DNA of 64,000 bases from Paludibacteraceae bacterium (GTDB taxonomy: Bacteria; Bacteroidota; Bacteroidia; Bacteroidales; Paludibacteraceae), in assembly GCA_016297215.1 (NCBI GenBank), contig JAEDGZ010000002.1, positions 1-64,000 on the forward strand. Direction: 5' to 3'. A model generated the notes under the pieces. That model did no database searches. It worked only from the letters and a program-made list of their open reading frames with translations, and was not told where the DNA came from. Positions 25,502 to 33,035 of the stretch are shown piece by piece. Position numbers and translations under genes: made by a program. How positions within the stretch are numbered: position 1 is the first letter of the stretch; the number at the start of each line of letters is the position of its first letter.

Positions 25502-26966
25502 GAGGCATTGCTTCTTTCTCCCGATATTTCTTTTTCTCCTTTGTGCTCTGCCTGTTACAGCCGCTCCGCGTCTGACCGTGGTGGCGGTGGTGGACGGCAT
25601 GAGCACGGATGACCTGCGGCTGCTGCGCCTCTACTGGAGCAAAGGCGGCATGCGCGTGATGGCAGAGGAGGCTTATCAGACGAGTGTGGGCTTTCCGCAC
25701 CTCGTCTATGGCGGCAACGAGACGACGGCGACGCTCCTGACGGGCACCACGCCCTCGGAGCACGGGTATGCGATGGATAGGTATTTCTCCCGCGCCGACA
25801 GGCAGTTGCACGGGTTGCTGGAAGACAGTCAGGCGGAGGGGATAGGCACCACGCTGCACCTGTCACCGCGGGCGTTGCTCTCCCCCACCCTGACCGACCG
25901 ACTGCGGCTGGCGCACGGCGAGCAGGCACTGATTTACGCCGTGGGTATTCAGCCCGAGACGACTATCCTGCTGGCAGGGCATGCTGCCAACGCCTGCTGC
26001 TGGATAGACCCCGACCAACAGCGGTGGGTTACCACGTCGTTCTACCCCGAGGGGTTGCCCTCGGCGGCGGACGCACAGAACGTGAGCGGGCGTTTTGCGG
26101 AGTTGGCGGCGCGAGTGTGGACACCGCGGATGGAGACGGCGATGTACATGCGCCCGACTGACACGGAGCGGAAGAAGGGGTTTTCCTATTTGTCGAGCAG
26201 TGTGCTGCGTCAGTGCCCCGCGGCGAACACGCTGGTGATAGAGTTGGGGCTGGCGTTGCAGCAGTCGCAGAAGATGGGCATGGACAACACGCCCGACCTG
26301 CTGCTGTTAGAACTGACCACGCGCACACCGAAAGCGACCTCCGACCATATACAGACCGCCGAGCAGGAGGATATGTATCTGTGGCTGAACCAAGACTTAG
26401 GCTACCTGATGGAGCAGTTGGACAGACGTATCGGGCATACGAACTACGAGATACTGCTGGTGGGTCGCCCTGTGCTGGGGACGGATGAGGAGACAATGGC
26501 GAAGGCGAACCTGCCGGTGCAACGGTTTAATGTGGATAAGGCGGCTGCGTTGACTTCCACCTACCTGATGGCGCTGTACGGGCACGAGCGGTGGGTGGAC
26601 GGCAGTTGCGGACACAGCATCTACCTGAACCGCACGCTGATAGAGCAGAAGCGGCTGTCGCTGGAGACCATACAAGGGCAAGTGGCGAACTTCATGATGG
26701 ATTTTGAGGGCGTGCAGGTGGCATTCCCGCAACAGGAAGCATTGCTCCACCCGCAGTATGCGCCTTCGCTGAACAAACGCGCCGTGGGGGATGTGTTCTT
26801 CACGCTGCAGCCTGGGTGGCGACTGATGACCAACGAACAGACGGCTACGGACTATATCATCGACTCGTGCCCCGAGGTGCCGCTGATGCTGTGGTCGCCG
26901 AGCCTGAGGCAAATGCCGAAAGGGCGACTGGACGCCACGGAGGTGTCGGGGTTGGTGGAACTATAG
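25497..26966 (+). CDS. alkaline-phosphatase-like protein, probable pseudoenzyme
   Basis: About 489 residues from ATG 25497, which follows the previous stop by 2 nt and gives a good signal peptide (CALPVTAAP); a longer open frame starting at 25236 lies within DUF4105. It aligns by eye with PafA-type alkaline phosphatases: RLTVVAVVDGM with the first Asp (33), TGTTPSEHGY, and DMYLWLNQDLGYLMEQLD. The later metal ligands are missing: the usual STDYxGH is TTRTPKA and the usual ADHG is VGRP. The nucleophile Thr position also looks lost. It is therefore probably inactive and may bind rather than cut. Co-transcribed with DUF4105. Confidence 0.75.
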   Translation: MKRHCFFLPIFLFLLCALPVTAAPRLTVVAVVDGMSTDDLRLLRLYWSKGGMRVMAEEAYQTSVGFPHLVYGGNETTATLLTGTTPSEHGYAMDRYFSRADRQLHGLLEDSQAEGIGTTLHLSPRALLSPTLTDRLRLAHGEQALIYAVGIQPETTILLAGHAANACCWIDPDQQRWVTTSFYPEGLPSAADAQNVSGRFAELAARVWTPRMETAMYMRPTDTERKKGFSYLSSSVLRQCPAANTLVIELGLALQQSQKMGMDNTPDLLLLELTTRTPKATSDHIQTAEQEDMYLWLNQDLGYLMEQLDRRIGHTNYEILLVGRPVLGTDEETMAKANLPVQRFNVDKAAALTSTYLMALYGHERWVDGSCGHSIYLNRTLIEQKRLSLETIQGQVANFMMDFEGVQVAFPQQEALLHPQYAPSLNKRAVGDVFFTLQPGWRLMTNEQTATDYIIDSCPEVPLMLWSPSLRQMPKGRLDATEVSGLVEL

Positions 26967-27039
26967 GACCCACCCCAACCCTCCCTACGAGAGCACCCCA
27001 AAAATTAAAGATTTTTCGGGGACCCCGCAAAGGGAGGAA
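26966..27039. repeat. palindromic element C, intergenic
   Basis: GGACCCACCCCAACCCTCCC and the inner hairpin AAAAATT-AAAGATTTTT, ended by GGGGACCCCGCAAAGGGAGG. It starts at the stop codon of the phosphatase-like gene. Confidence 0.85.
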
Positions 27040-27099
27040 GAAAGGCGATATATCGCGGCTATGCAGGACTAATAAGGACTAATCATAACAAACAAGAAT

Positions 27100-27516
27100 A
27101 TGCTATTTTACGAGATTAAAGTGAATTACCAGCGCCAGACCGGCGAGGACAACCCGAGTAATGTGAAAGAGACCTATCTGGTGGAGGGCTTTACGCCTGC
27201 AGACGTGGAGCAACGCCTGATGGAGGAGATAAAGCCGCTTATCTTCGGCGACTGCGAGGTGCCAAGTTGCAAGAAAGTGCAACTATATGACATGGTGGAG
27301 GCTGCCGACGCGGATATGTGGTACAAAGCCCGCGTGGAGATGATTACCGTGGAGGATGACGGCAAAGAGAAACGCAAAGCCGTGTCTATCTTGGTACACG
27401 GCAACGACGTGAAGTCGGCACTTAACAACCTGCAGAAGTACCTTGAGTCGCTCGACTGCGAGGTGGTGTCTATCACCAAGTCGCCGATAGTGGAGGTGAT
27501 TCGGGCGGTGAATTGA
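27100..27516 (+). CDS. DUF4494 family protein
   Basis: A 138-residue cytosolic protein. MLFYEIKVNYQR, KETYLVEGFTPADVEQRL and MWYKARVEMI are typical of DUF4494, a Bacteroidota-only family of unknown function. It commonly sits next to yggS, as here. Confidence 0.85.
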   Translation: MLFYEIKVNYQRQTGEDNPSNVKETYLVEGFTPADVEQRLMEEIKPLIFGDCEVPSCKKVQLYDMVEAADADMWYKARVEMITVEDDGKEKRKAVSILVHGNDVKSALNNLQKYLESLDCEVVSITKSPIVEVIRAVN

Positions 27517-27526
27517 CGTGGATGAA

Positions 27527-27672
27527 GGATAAAGGATGAAGGATAAAAGACTTATTACATTCGTCTATGAGGTTTCTGAGTCAATACTATTTAGTCTTTT
27601 ATCCTGAATCTTTAATCCTTTATCCAAAGAAACTATTTCGTCTTTTATCTTTCATCCTTTATCTTTTATCCT
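27527..27672. repeat. inverted heptamer repeat element before yggS
   Basis: GGATGAAGGATAAAAGAC on the left and GTCTTTTATCCTGAATC on the right around a spacer with TTCGTCTATGAGG. Shares arms and spacer with 9694-9840. It ends 6 nt before the yggS start. Confidence 0.85.
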
Positions 27673-27678
27673 AAACTT

Positions 27679-28329
27679 ATGATTCGAGAGCGGATTGGTG
27701 CTATACGGGCGGGATTGGTGCCCGGGGTGCGGTTGGTGTGCGTGTCGAAGTATCACCCTGTGGAGGCGGTACAAGAGGCATACCAAGCGGGGGAGCGCGA
27801 CTTTGCCGAGAGTCGCGTGCAGGAGTTGCTGCAGAAACAAGCGGCACTCCCGAAGGATATCCGTTGGCATTTCATCGGGCACCTGCAGACCAACAAAGTG
27901 CGTGCTATCGTGCCGTTTGTATCGTTGATACAGAGCGTGGACAGCGTGCGGCTCTTGGAGACGATAGAGAAAGAGTGCGCGCGGATAGACAGGACGCTGG
28001 ATGTGCTGCTGGAGGTACACGTGGCGCAGGAGGAGAGCAAGAGCGGCTTTCTGCCCTCGGAGATAGCACCCCTGCTGCAAACCGACCTGCGCGAACAGTA
28101 CCCGCATGTGCGTTTTCGCGGCATCATGGGTATGGCGACCAACACGGATGACGAGGCGGAGATACGGCGGTGTTTCCGGCAGTTGGCGGAGATATTCGAG
28201 GGGCATAAAGGAGCCGCAGACTGGGACACGCTGAGCATGGGCATGTCGGAAGATTACGAGATAGCCATCGCCTGCGGCGCGAACATGGTACGGATTGGGT
28301 CAACGATATTTTCTCACTTTGTTCGGTAA
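27679..28329 (+). CDS. yggS: YggS family PLP-binding protein
   Basis: A 216-residue PLP-binding protein of the PLPBP/ProSC family, involved in vitamin B6 and amino acid homeostasis. The PLP lysine is in LVCVSKYHP (about residue 24), followed by FAESRVQEL, WHFIGHLQTNKV, and the C-terminal LSMGMSEDYEIAI with phosphate-binding residues and VRIGSTIFS. Confidence 0.94.
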   Translation: MIRERIGAIRAGLVPGVRLVCVSKYHPVEAVQEAYQAGERDFAESRVQELLQKQAALPKDIRWHFIGHLQTNKVRAIVPFVSLIQSVDSVRLLETIEKECARIDRTLDVLLEVHVAQEESKSGFLPSEIAPLLQTDLREQYPHVRFRGIMGMATNTDDEAEIRRCFRQLAEIFEGHKGAADWDTLSMGMSEDYEIAIACGANMVRIGSTIFSHFVR

Positions 28330-28360
28330 TAGGTAATAAGTAATATGCAAAGTGAGATAT
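28327..28360. repeat. GTAATAAGTAAT words after yggS
   Basis: AGGTAAT and AAGTAAT heptamers followed by ATGCAAAGTGAGATATTA; related to 11574-11645. Confidence 0.65.
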
Positions 28361-28378
28361 TAACTATGATGAGAATCT

Positions 28379-29047
28379 ATGCATAAAGCCTATTTTTTTG
28401 ATATGGACGGGACGCTGTTTGACAGCATGCCCCACCATGCGGAGGCGTGGGAGCGCGTGATGGCTCGCCACGGCTTCCGTTTCACACAAGAAGACTGCTA
28501 TATTAACGAAGGGCGCACGGGGGAAAGCGTTATCTCCGAGGCGTTTAGGATGTCGGGAGCGACGGATGTCTCCCTATCGGAGGTACAAGCCATCTACCGC
28601 GAGAAGACGGAGTTGTTTCACTCGATGGGCGAGGTACAGCCCATTGCAGGTGTGCAGGAAGTGCTAGGGTTCTTAAAAGAGCGGGGCGCGTCGCTGTGGA
28701 TAGTAACCGGTTCGGGGCAGCAGACGCTCTTTGACGTGCTTGACCACCATTTCCCCGGTATCTTCGCCCGCGAGCGGATGATTACCGCGTTTGACGTAAC
28801 CCACGGGAAGCCAGACCCCGAGCCGTACTTGAAGGCATGGGAGCGGTCGGGGTATCCGAAAGAGGAATGCTGCGTGGTGGAGAACGCGCCGCTGGGGTTG
28901 CGCTCCGGCAAAGCCGCGGGGCTCTTCAGCATAGGTGTGAACACCGGACCGCTGAGAGACGAGTTGCTGTGGGAGGCAGGTGCAGACGAGGTATTCCACG
29001 ATATGCCCGCACTGTTGGAATGGCTGAAGTCTCGCTCCGCTCGGTAA
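28379..29047 (+). CDS. HAD family phosphatase (beta-phosphoglucomutase-like)
   Basis: A 222-residue haloacid dehalogenase-type hydrolase. Motif I is FFDMDGTLFDS (residues 6-16), motif II is VTGSG (about 105), motif III is the Lys in GKPDPEPY and motif IV is VVENAPLG. The helical cap follows motif I and starts HHAEAWERVMARHG, as in beta-phosphoglucomutase and related sugar phosphatases. The substrate is not determined. Confidence 0.9.
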   Translation: MHKAYFFDMDGTLFDSMPHHAEAWERVMARHGFRFTQEDCYINEGRTGESVISEAFRMSGATDVSLSEVQAIYREKTELFHSMGEVQPIAGVQEVLGFLKERGASLWIVTGSGQQTLFDVLDHHFPGIFARERMITAFDVTHGKPDPEPYLKAWERSGYPKEECCVVENAPLGLRSGKAAGLFSIGVNTGPLRDELLWEAGADEVFHDMPALLEWLKSRSAR

Positions 29048-29086
29048 TAGGTAATTCGCCCTTCGGGGTGTAATAAATAGTATCTA
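29044..29086. repeat. GTAAT words with CCCTTCGGGG hairpin
   Basis: GTAATAGGTAATTCGCCCTTCGGGG-like stretch, a further copy of the element at 11574-11645. Confidence 0.65.
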
Positions 29087-29099
29087 TGGCAGTTTTTTC

Positions 29100-29130
29100 T
29101 TGCATAATTCATAAAAAAGCAGTAATTTTG
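29100..29130 (+). promoter_or_regulatory. Bacteroidetes-type promoter for pheT
   Basis: TTG at 29100-29102, 20-nt spacer, TAATTTTG at 29123-29130. Leader about 35 nt. Confidence 0.8.
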
Positions 29131-29168
29131 CGCGGAATTTCTGTTCAAATAGTTTGTTACGATAGATT

Positions 29169-31646
29169 ATGAATATATCTTACAATTGGTTGAAGCGCTA
29201 TATTGCGCTGACGGATGATGCCGAGACAGTGGCACAGATTCTGACCTCCATCGGTTTGGAGGTGGGGACGGTAGAGAAAGTAGAGACCATCAAAGGTGGT
29301 CTGGAAGGCTTGGTGGTAGGCGAGGTGCTGACCTGCGTGGCGCACCCCAACTCCGACCACCTGCACATCACCACGGTGCGGCTGGCTCCCGAGGCGGAGC
29401 CTGTGCAGATAGTGTGCGGGGCACCCAATGTGGCAGCAGGGCAGAAGGTGATTGTTGCCACGGTGGGAACGGTGCTCTACAGCGGCGATGAACATTTCAC
29501 CATCAAGCGCGGGAAGATACGCGGCGAAGAGTCGTTAGGCATGATTTGCGCGGAGGATGAGATAGGCGTAGGCACTGACCACTCGGGTATCATCGTGCTG
29601 CCGGCAGACACGCCCGTAGGTATGCCCGCGAGGGAGTACTACCACGTGGAGGACGACATGGTGATAGAGGTGGATATCACGCCGAACCGTTCTGACGCGG
29701 CTTCGCACTACGGCGTGGCGCGCGACCTGTATGCTTACTACCGAGCACACGGTCAGGAGGTGGCACTCACGAAGCCGAGCGTGGAGGCTTTTGCCGTGCA
29801 GAGCCACGACCTGCCTATCCGCGTCAGCATTGAGGCAAGCGATGCCTGCCCGCGCTACACGGGCGTGAGTATCAAGGGGGTAACGATAAAGGAGTCGCCG
29901 GAGTGGCTGAAGAACGCGCTGGGGGCGATTGGTATTCGGAGTATCAACAACGTGGTGGACGTTACGAACTTCGTGCTCCACGAGACCGGTCAGGCGCTGC
30001 ACTCGTTTGATGCGGACAAGATAAAGGGCAACCATATCATCGTTCGCCGCGCGCATGAGGGGGAGCACTTCACCACGCTGGACGGCGTGGAGCGCACGAT
30101 GTCTGCCGCCGACCTGATGATTTGCAACGAGGAGGAGCCGATGTGTATCGCCGGCGTGTTCGGCGGGCTGCACTCGGGTATCACGGAGCAGACGACCAAC
30201 GTGTTCCTCGAGAGCGCGTATTTCGACCCCGTGAGCATCCGCAAGACCTCGCGTCGGCACCAGTTGCAGACCGATGCGTCGTTCCGCTACGAGCGCGGGT
30301 GCGACCCCAACAACACGCTGTATATCCTGAAGCGCTGCGCCCTCTTGATTCAGGAGGTGGCAGGCGGCGAGATAGCCATGGAGATTACCGACAACGGGCA
30401 GACGGAGTTTGCACCGTTCCCCGTAACGCTCAACATCCCGCGCGTGAACGCACTGATAGGCAAGGAGTTAGGCGAAGATATGTTAGAGACTATCCTGCGG
30501 GCGTTGGAGATAACGATTACCGCGAAGGAGGGCGATGAATGGCAAGTGGCAGTGCCGCGCTACCGCGTGGATGTGCAGCGCGAGTGCGATGTGGTGGAGG
30601 ATATATTGCGTATCTACGGCTACAACAACGTGGAGTTCCCCGAGAAGTTGAACACCAGCCTCTCGTACTCTCCGAAGCCCAATCCGCAACGCTTGCAGAC
30701 GCGTATCAGCGAGCAACTGACGGCGCAGGGTTTCAACGAGATACTCAACAACTCGCTCACCAAGGTGGCGTACTATGAGCCGCTGCAGGTGCTGCCGCTG
30801 GCGGAGTGCGTGAAGATAAAGAACCCGCTGAGCCAAGACCTCGGGGTTATGCGTCAGACGCTGCTCTTCGGCGGGTTGGAGTCGATACAGCGCAACACCA
30901 ATCGCCGGAACAGCGACCTGAAATTCTACGAGTTCGGCAACTGCTACCACTTCCACGCCGAGGCGGAGATTGCGGAGGGGAACACGCTGGCGCGCTATTC
31001 CGAGGAGCCGCATTTGGCACTGTGGCTGACGGGTAACAGGAGTGCGGCATCGTGGCTGCGCAAGGAGGAGAAGACGAGTTTTTATGCGCTGCGCGCGTAT
31101 GTCAACGGGGTGCTGACACGCATGGGGGCGAACCTTGACAAACTGACGCTGACGCCGATAGAGGCGAATGAGTTGTACAGCGACGGACTGGCTATTCAGG
31201 TTGTGCGCGGCAAGGAGGTTACGACCCTCGGCACGCTCGCGATTGTCAATCGGCAACTGACCAAGCAGTTTGATATAGATGCAGAGGTCTTCTATGCGGA
31301 CCTATGCTGGAAGGAGTTGCTGCGCGTGAACAAGCAGTTCAAGCCCGTCATCAGCGACCTGCCGAAGGCGCCGGAGGTGAAGCGCGACTTTGCACTGCTG
31401 GTGGATAAGCAGGTGGCGTTTGCCGACTTGGCACGCGCGGCGTTCGAGACCGAGCGGAAATTGCTGAAGAACGTGTATCTGTTTGATGTCTATGAGGGGA
31501 AGAACCTCGAGACGGGCAAGAAGAGTTATGCGCTCTCGTTCATCCTGCAAGACCCCGATAACACGCTCAAAGACAAGCAGATAGACAACATCATGACAAG
31601 GCTGCAAAAGACCTTTGAAGAGAAGTTCGGGGCTAAACTGCGGTAA
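29169..31646 (+). CDS. pheT: phenylalanine-tRNA ligase beta subunit
   Basis: An 825-residue subunit of phenylalanyl-tRNA synthetase. It begins MNISYNWLKRYI, with an OB-fold tRNA-binding domain (about 40-150, HPNSDHLHITTV), the B3/B4 editing domain (SINNVVDVTNFVLHETGQALHSFDADKI), the B5 domain, the catalytic-like core (RRNSDLKFYEFG) and the C-terminal anticodon-binding domain (DLPKAPEVKRDFALLVDK). Length is standard. pheS is not adjacent, as is usual in Bacteroidota. Confidence 0.96.
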   Translation: MNISYNWLKRYIALTDDAETVAQILTSIGLEVGTVEKVETIKGGLEGLVVGEVLTCVAHPNSDHLHITTVRLAPEAEPVQIVCGAPNVAAGQKVIVATVGTVLYSGDEHFTIKRGKIRGEESLGMICAEDEIGVGTDHSGIIVLPADTPVGMPAREYYHVEDDMVIEVDITPNRSDAASHYGVARDLYAYYRAHGQEVALTKPSVEAFAVQSHDLPIRVSIEASDACPRYTGVSIKGVTIKESPEWLKNALGAIGIRSINNVVDVTNFVLHETGQALHSFDADKIKGNHIIVRRAHEGEHFTTLDGVERTMSAADLMICNEEEPMCIAGVFGGLHSGITEQTTNVFLESAYFDPVSIRKTSRRHQLQTDASFRYERGCDPNNTLYILKRCALLIQEVAGGEIAMEITDNGQTEFAPFPVTLNIPRVNALIGKELGEDMLETILRALEITITAKEGDEWQVAVPRYRVDVQRECDVVEDILRIYGYNNVEFPEKLNTSLSYSPKPNPQRLQTRISEQLTAQGFNEILNNSLTKVAYYEPLQVLPLAECVKIKNPLSQDLGVMRQTLLFGGLESIQRNTNRRNSDLKFYEFGNCYHFHAEAEIAEGNTLARYSEEPHLALWLTGNRSAASWLRKEEKTSFYALRAYVNGVLTRMGANLDKLTLTPIEANELYSDGLAIQVVRGKEVTTLGTLAIVNRQLTKQFDIDAEVFYADLCWKELLRVNKQFKPVISDLPKAPEVKRDFALLVDKQVAFADLARAAFETERKLLKNVYLFDVYEGKNLETGKKSYALSFILQDPDNTLKDKQIDNIMTRLQKTFEEKFGAKLR

Positions 31647-31698
31647 GTATTATGAGTGTATTGGGACTTTGTTTCTGAGCACGATTCTGATTAGAGAA

Positions 31699-31778
31699 GA
31701 GGCTGTCTAACAAGTTTGTTGGGCGGTCTCTTTTTTGTTTGTGAATGGCTTATAAGGGGCTAAAATAACCGCAAAATC
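31699..31778 (+). terminator. terminator inside an 80-bp repeat, after pheT
   Basis: Stem GAGGCTGTCTAACAA / TTGTTGGGCGGTCTC pairs along its whole length if G-U pairs are allowed, followed by six Ts. The sequence after it, GTGAATGGCTTATAAGGGGC, recurs at 59245 after a second copy of the same hairpin. Confidence 0.85.
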
Positions 31779-31844
31779 GAAATAAGAAACCTATACATCG
31801 AAGACAACAATGATTATTGTTATTTCTACAAAAATTTCCCAAAA

Positions 31845-31955
31845 TTATTCAACTATTTTTTTCTTTAACATATAATTTCCATTAATTATTCATTAATTCA
31901 TAACCAGAAACCAAATTACTACTTGACTGCTGAAGAGATATACTTATAGTAAAAT
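31845..31955 (+). repeat. dispersed AT-rich repeat D
   Basis: Shares AACATATAATTTCC, ATTCATTAATTCAT, CCAGAAACCAAATTA, TTGACTGCTGAA and TACTTATA with the copies at 39770 and 41752, in the same order. Confidence 0.8.
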
Positions 31956-31966
31956 CAAATAAGAAA

Positions 31967-32071
31967 AGGCAATGATATACATGTTGCCCCTGCAATTCAA
32001 AATAGAGTTATGTCGCCCCTTCGGGGCTTGCTTCTGATAAAGAATTTGTGTCAACTCGTATATCATTACCA
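31967..32071. repeat. 105-bp element with inverted ends
   Basis: Terminal arms GGCAATGATATAC (31968-31980) and GTATATCATTACC (32058-32070) are inverted copies, and a GCCCC-TTC-GGGGC hairpin lies inside (32015-32027). It could be a miniature transposable element or a structured RNA. The rest of the gap (32072-32446) is AT-rich with nothing else recognised. Confidence 0.6.
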
Positions 32072-32446
32072 TGATGAACTTATTATTTTGTATGTGGATT
32101 AATAGATTTTTCAAATAGTTACTATTTTTGCTAATTTGATGATATTTTGTTCTCTATCATTTTGAAACAATATGATAACAGTAGGCTTGTAAGAGCCTTA
32201 TTAGACCCTTACTTACACCTTACTCAAACCTTACTATATTGCATAAAAAGGATACCATTAACCGTTTTGACATTTTGACACGAGAAAGGGGGATATTTTG
32301 AACTAATGTATTTATGCTGTTAGTTGGTCTTATTCGACGTATTAGTGATGGTGTTGGAGAATAGCGTGCAGATGCTGCGGGACATTGGTTTTTCTTTTGA
32401 TAAAGATACCGATATTAAGAAAAAGTGATAAATTGTATATTTGTTC

Positions 32447-32477
32447 TTGCGTAGTTCGTTTTTTTTTTGTATCTTTG
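32447..32477 (+). promoter_or_regulatory. Bacteroidetes-type promoter for the T9SS block
   Basis: TTG at 32447-32449, 20-nt spacer, TATCTTTG at 32470-32477. It decides the start of the next gene: the ATG at 32467 lies inside the promoter, so 32497 is used, with a leader of roughly 12 nt. Confidence 0.85.
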
Positions 32478-32496
32478 CAGCCGATTTTTGTGCGCA

Positions 32497-32994
32497 ATGA
32501 AAATTATAGGATTCATAGGGATAGATGACCGTGTAGAGATGGTGTTGAAGGGGGACTCTTGTTTGCTGAATAACCGCAAGCCTTTTTTCCTCCCCCCGCA
32601 ATGTAAAAAGATGCACGTCAATCCTTGTATCGTGCTACGTATCAGTCGATTAGGAAAACATATTGCCCCGAAGTTTGCGCACAGGTATTACGATGGTTTT
32701 GCCCCTGGAGCCGATTTTACCGATGCCGAATTGTTGCAAGAGGCACGGAAGACGGGAGGCGCATGGACACAAGCAATCGCTTTTGATTACTCGCTGGCGG
32801 TCGGAGAGATGAGTAGCGAAGAGCCGGCAGTAGCAGGGCTACTTGTCGCTCCTGAGGAGGCAATAGCAAGAGCCAGCCAAGTCATGACCCTCAGACAAGG
32901 AGACTTGATTTATATTCAATACCAAGGGGAAGGAAGGCTTGTGCAACAAGAAGACGTGATCGAAGCCGAAGGACTATACTGCAAAATCAAGTAG
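32497..32994 (+). CDS. fumarylacetoacetate hydrolase-like protein, short form
   Basis: About 165 residues from ATG 32497. The middle segment VLRISRLGKHIAPKFAHRYYDGFAPGADFTD resembles the FAH fold signature, and AIAFDYSLAVGEM follows the same pattern, but the protein is shorter than the usual 200-plus residues and the metal-binding Glu/Asp residues are not clear. P. gingivalis also has an FAH-family gene (PG0025) just before porU, so the place is conserved. The role in secretion, if any, is unknown; the enzyme may be inactive. Confidence 0.75.
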   Translation: MKIIGFIGIDDRVEMVLKGDSCLLNNRKPFFLPPQCKKMHVNPCIVLRISRLGKHIAPKFAHRYYDGFAPGADFTDAELLQEARKTGGAWTQAIAFDYSLAVGEMSSEEPAVAGLLVAPEEAIARASQVMTLRQGDLIYIQYQGEGRLVQQEDVIEAEGLYCKIK

Positions 32995-33035
32995 ATTGAG
33001 GGATTAGGATATATTATCAATGCCATAATTTTGAT

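Noticed and set aside
33026..33033. TAATTTTG just before porU as a promoter
   Set aside because: No TTG lies 20 nt upstream, and the box is only 3 nt from the start codon; porU is more likely read from the promoter at 32447.
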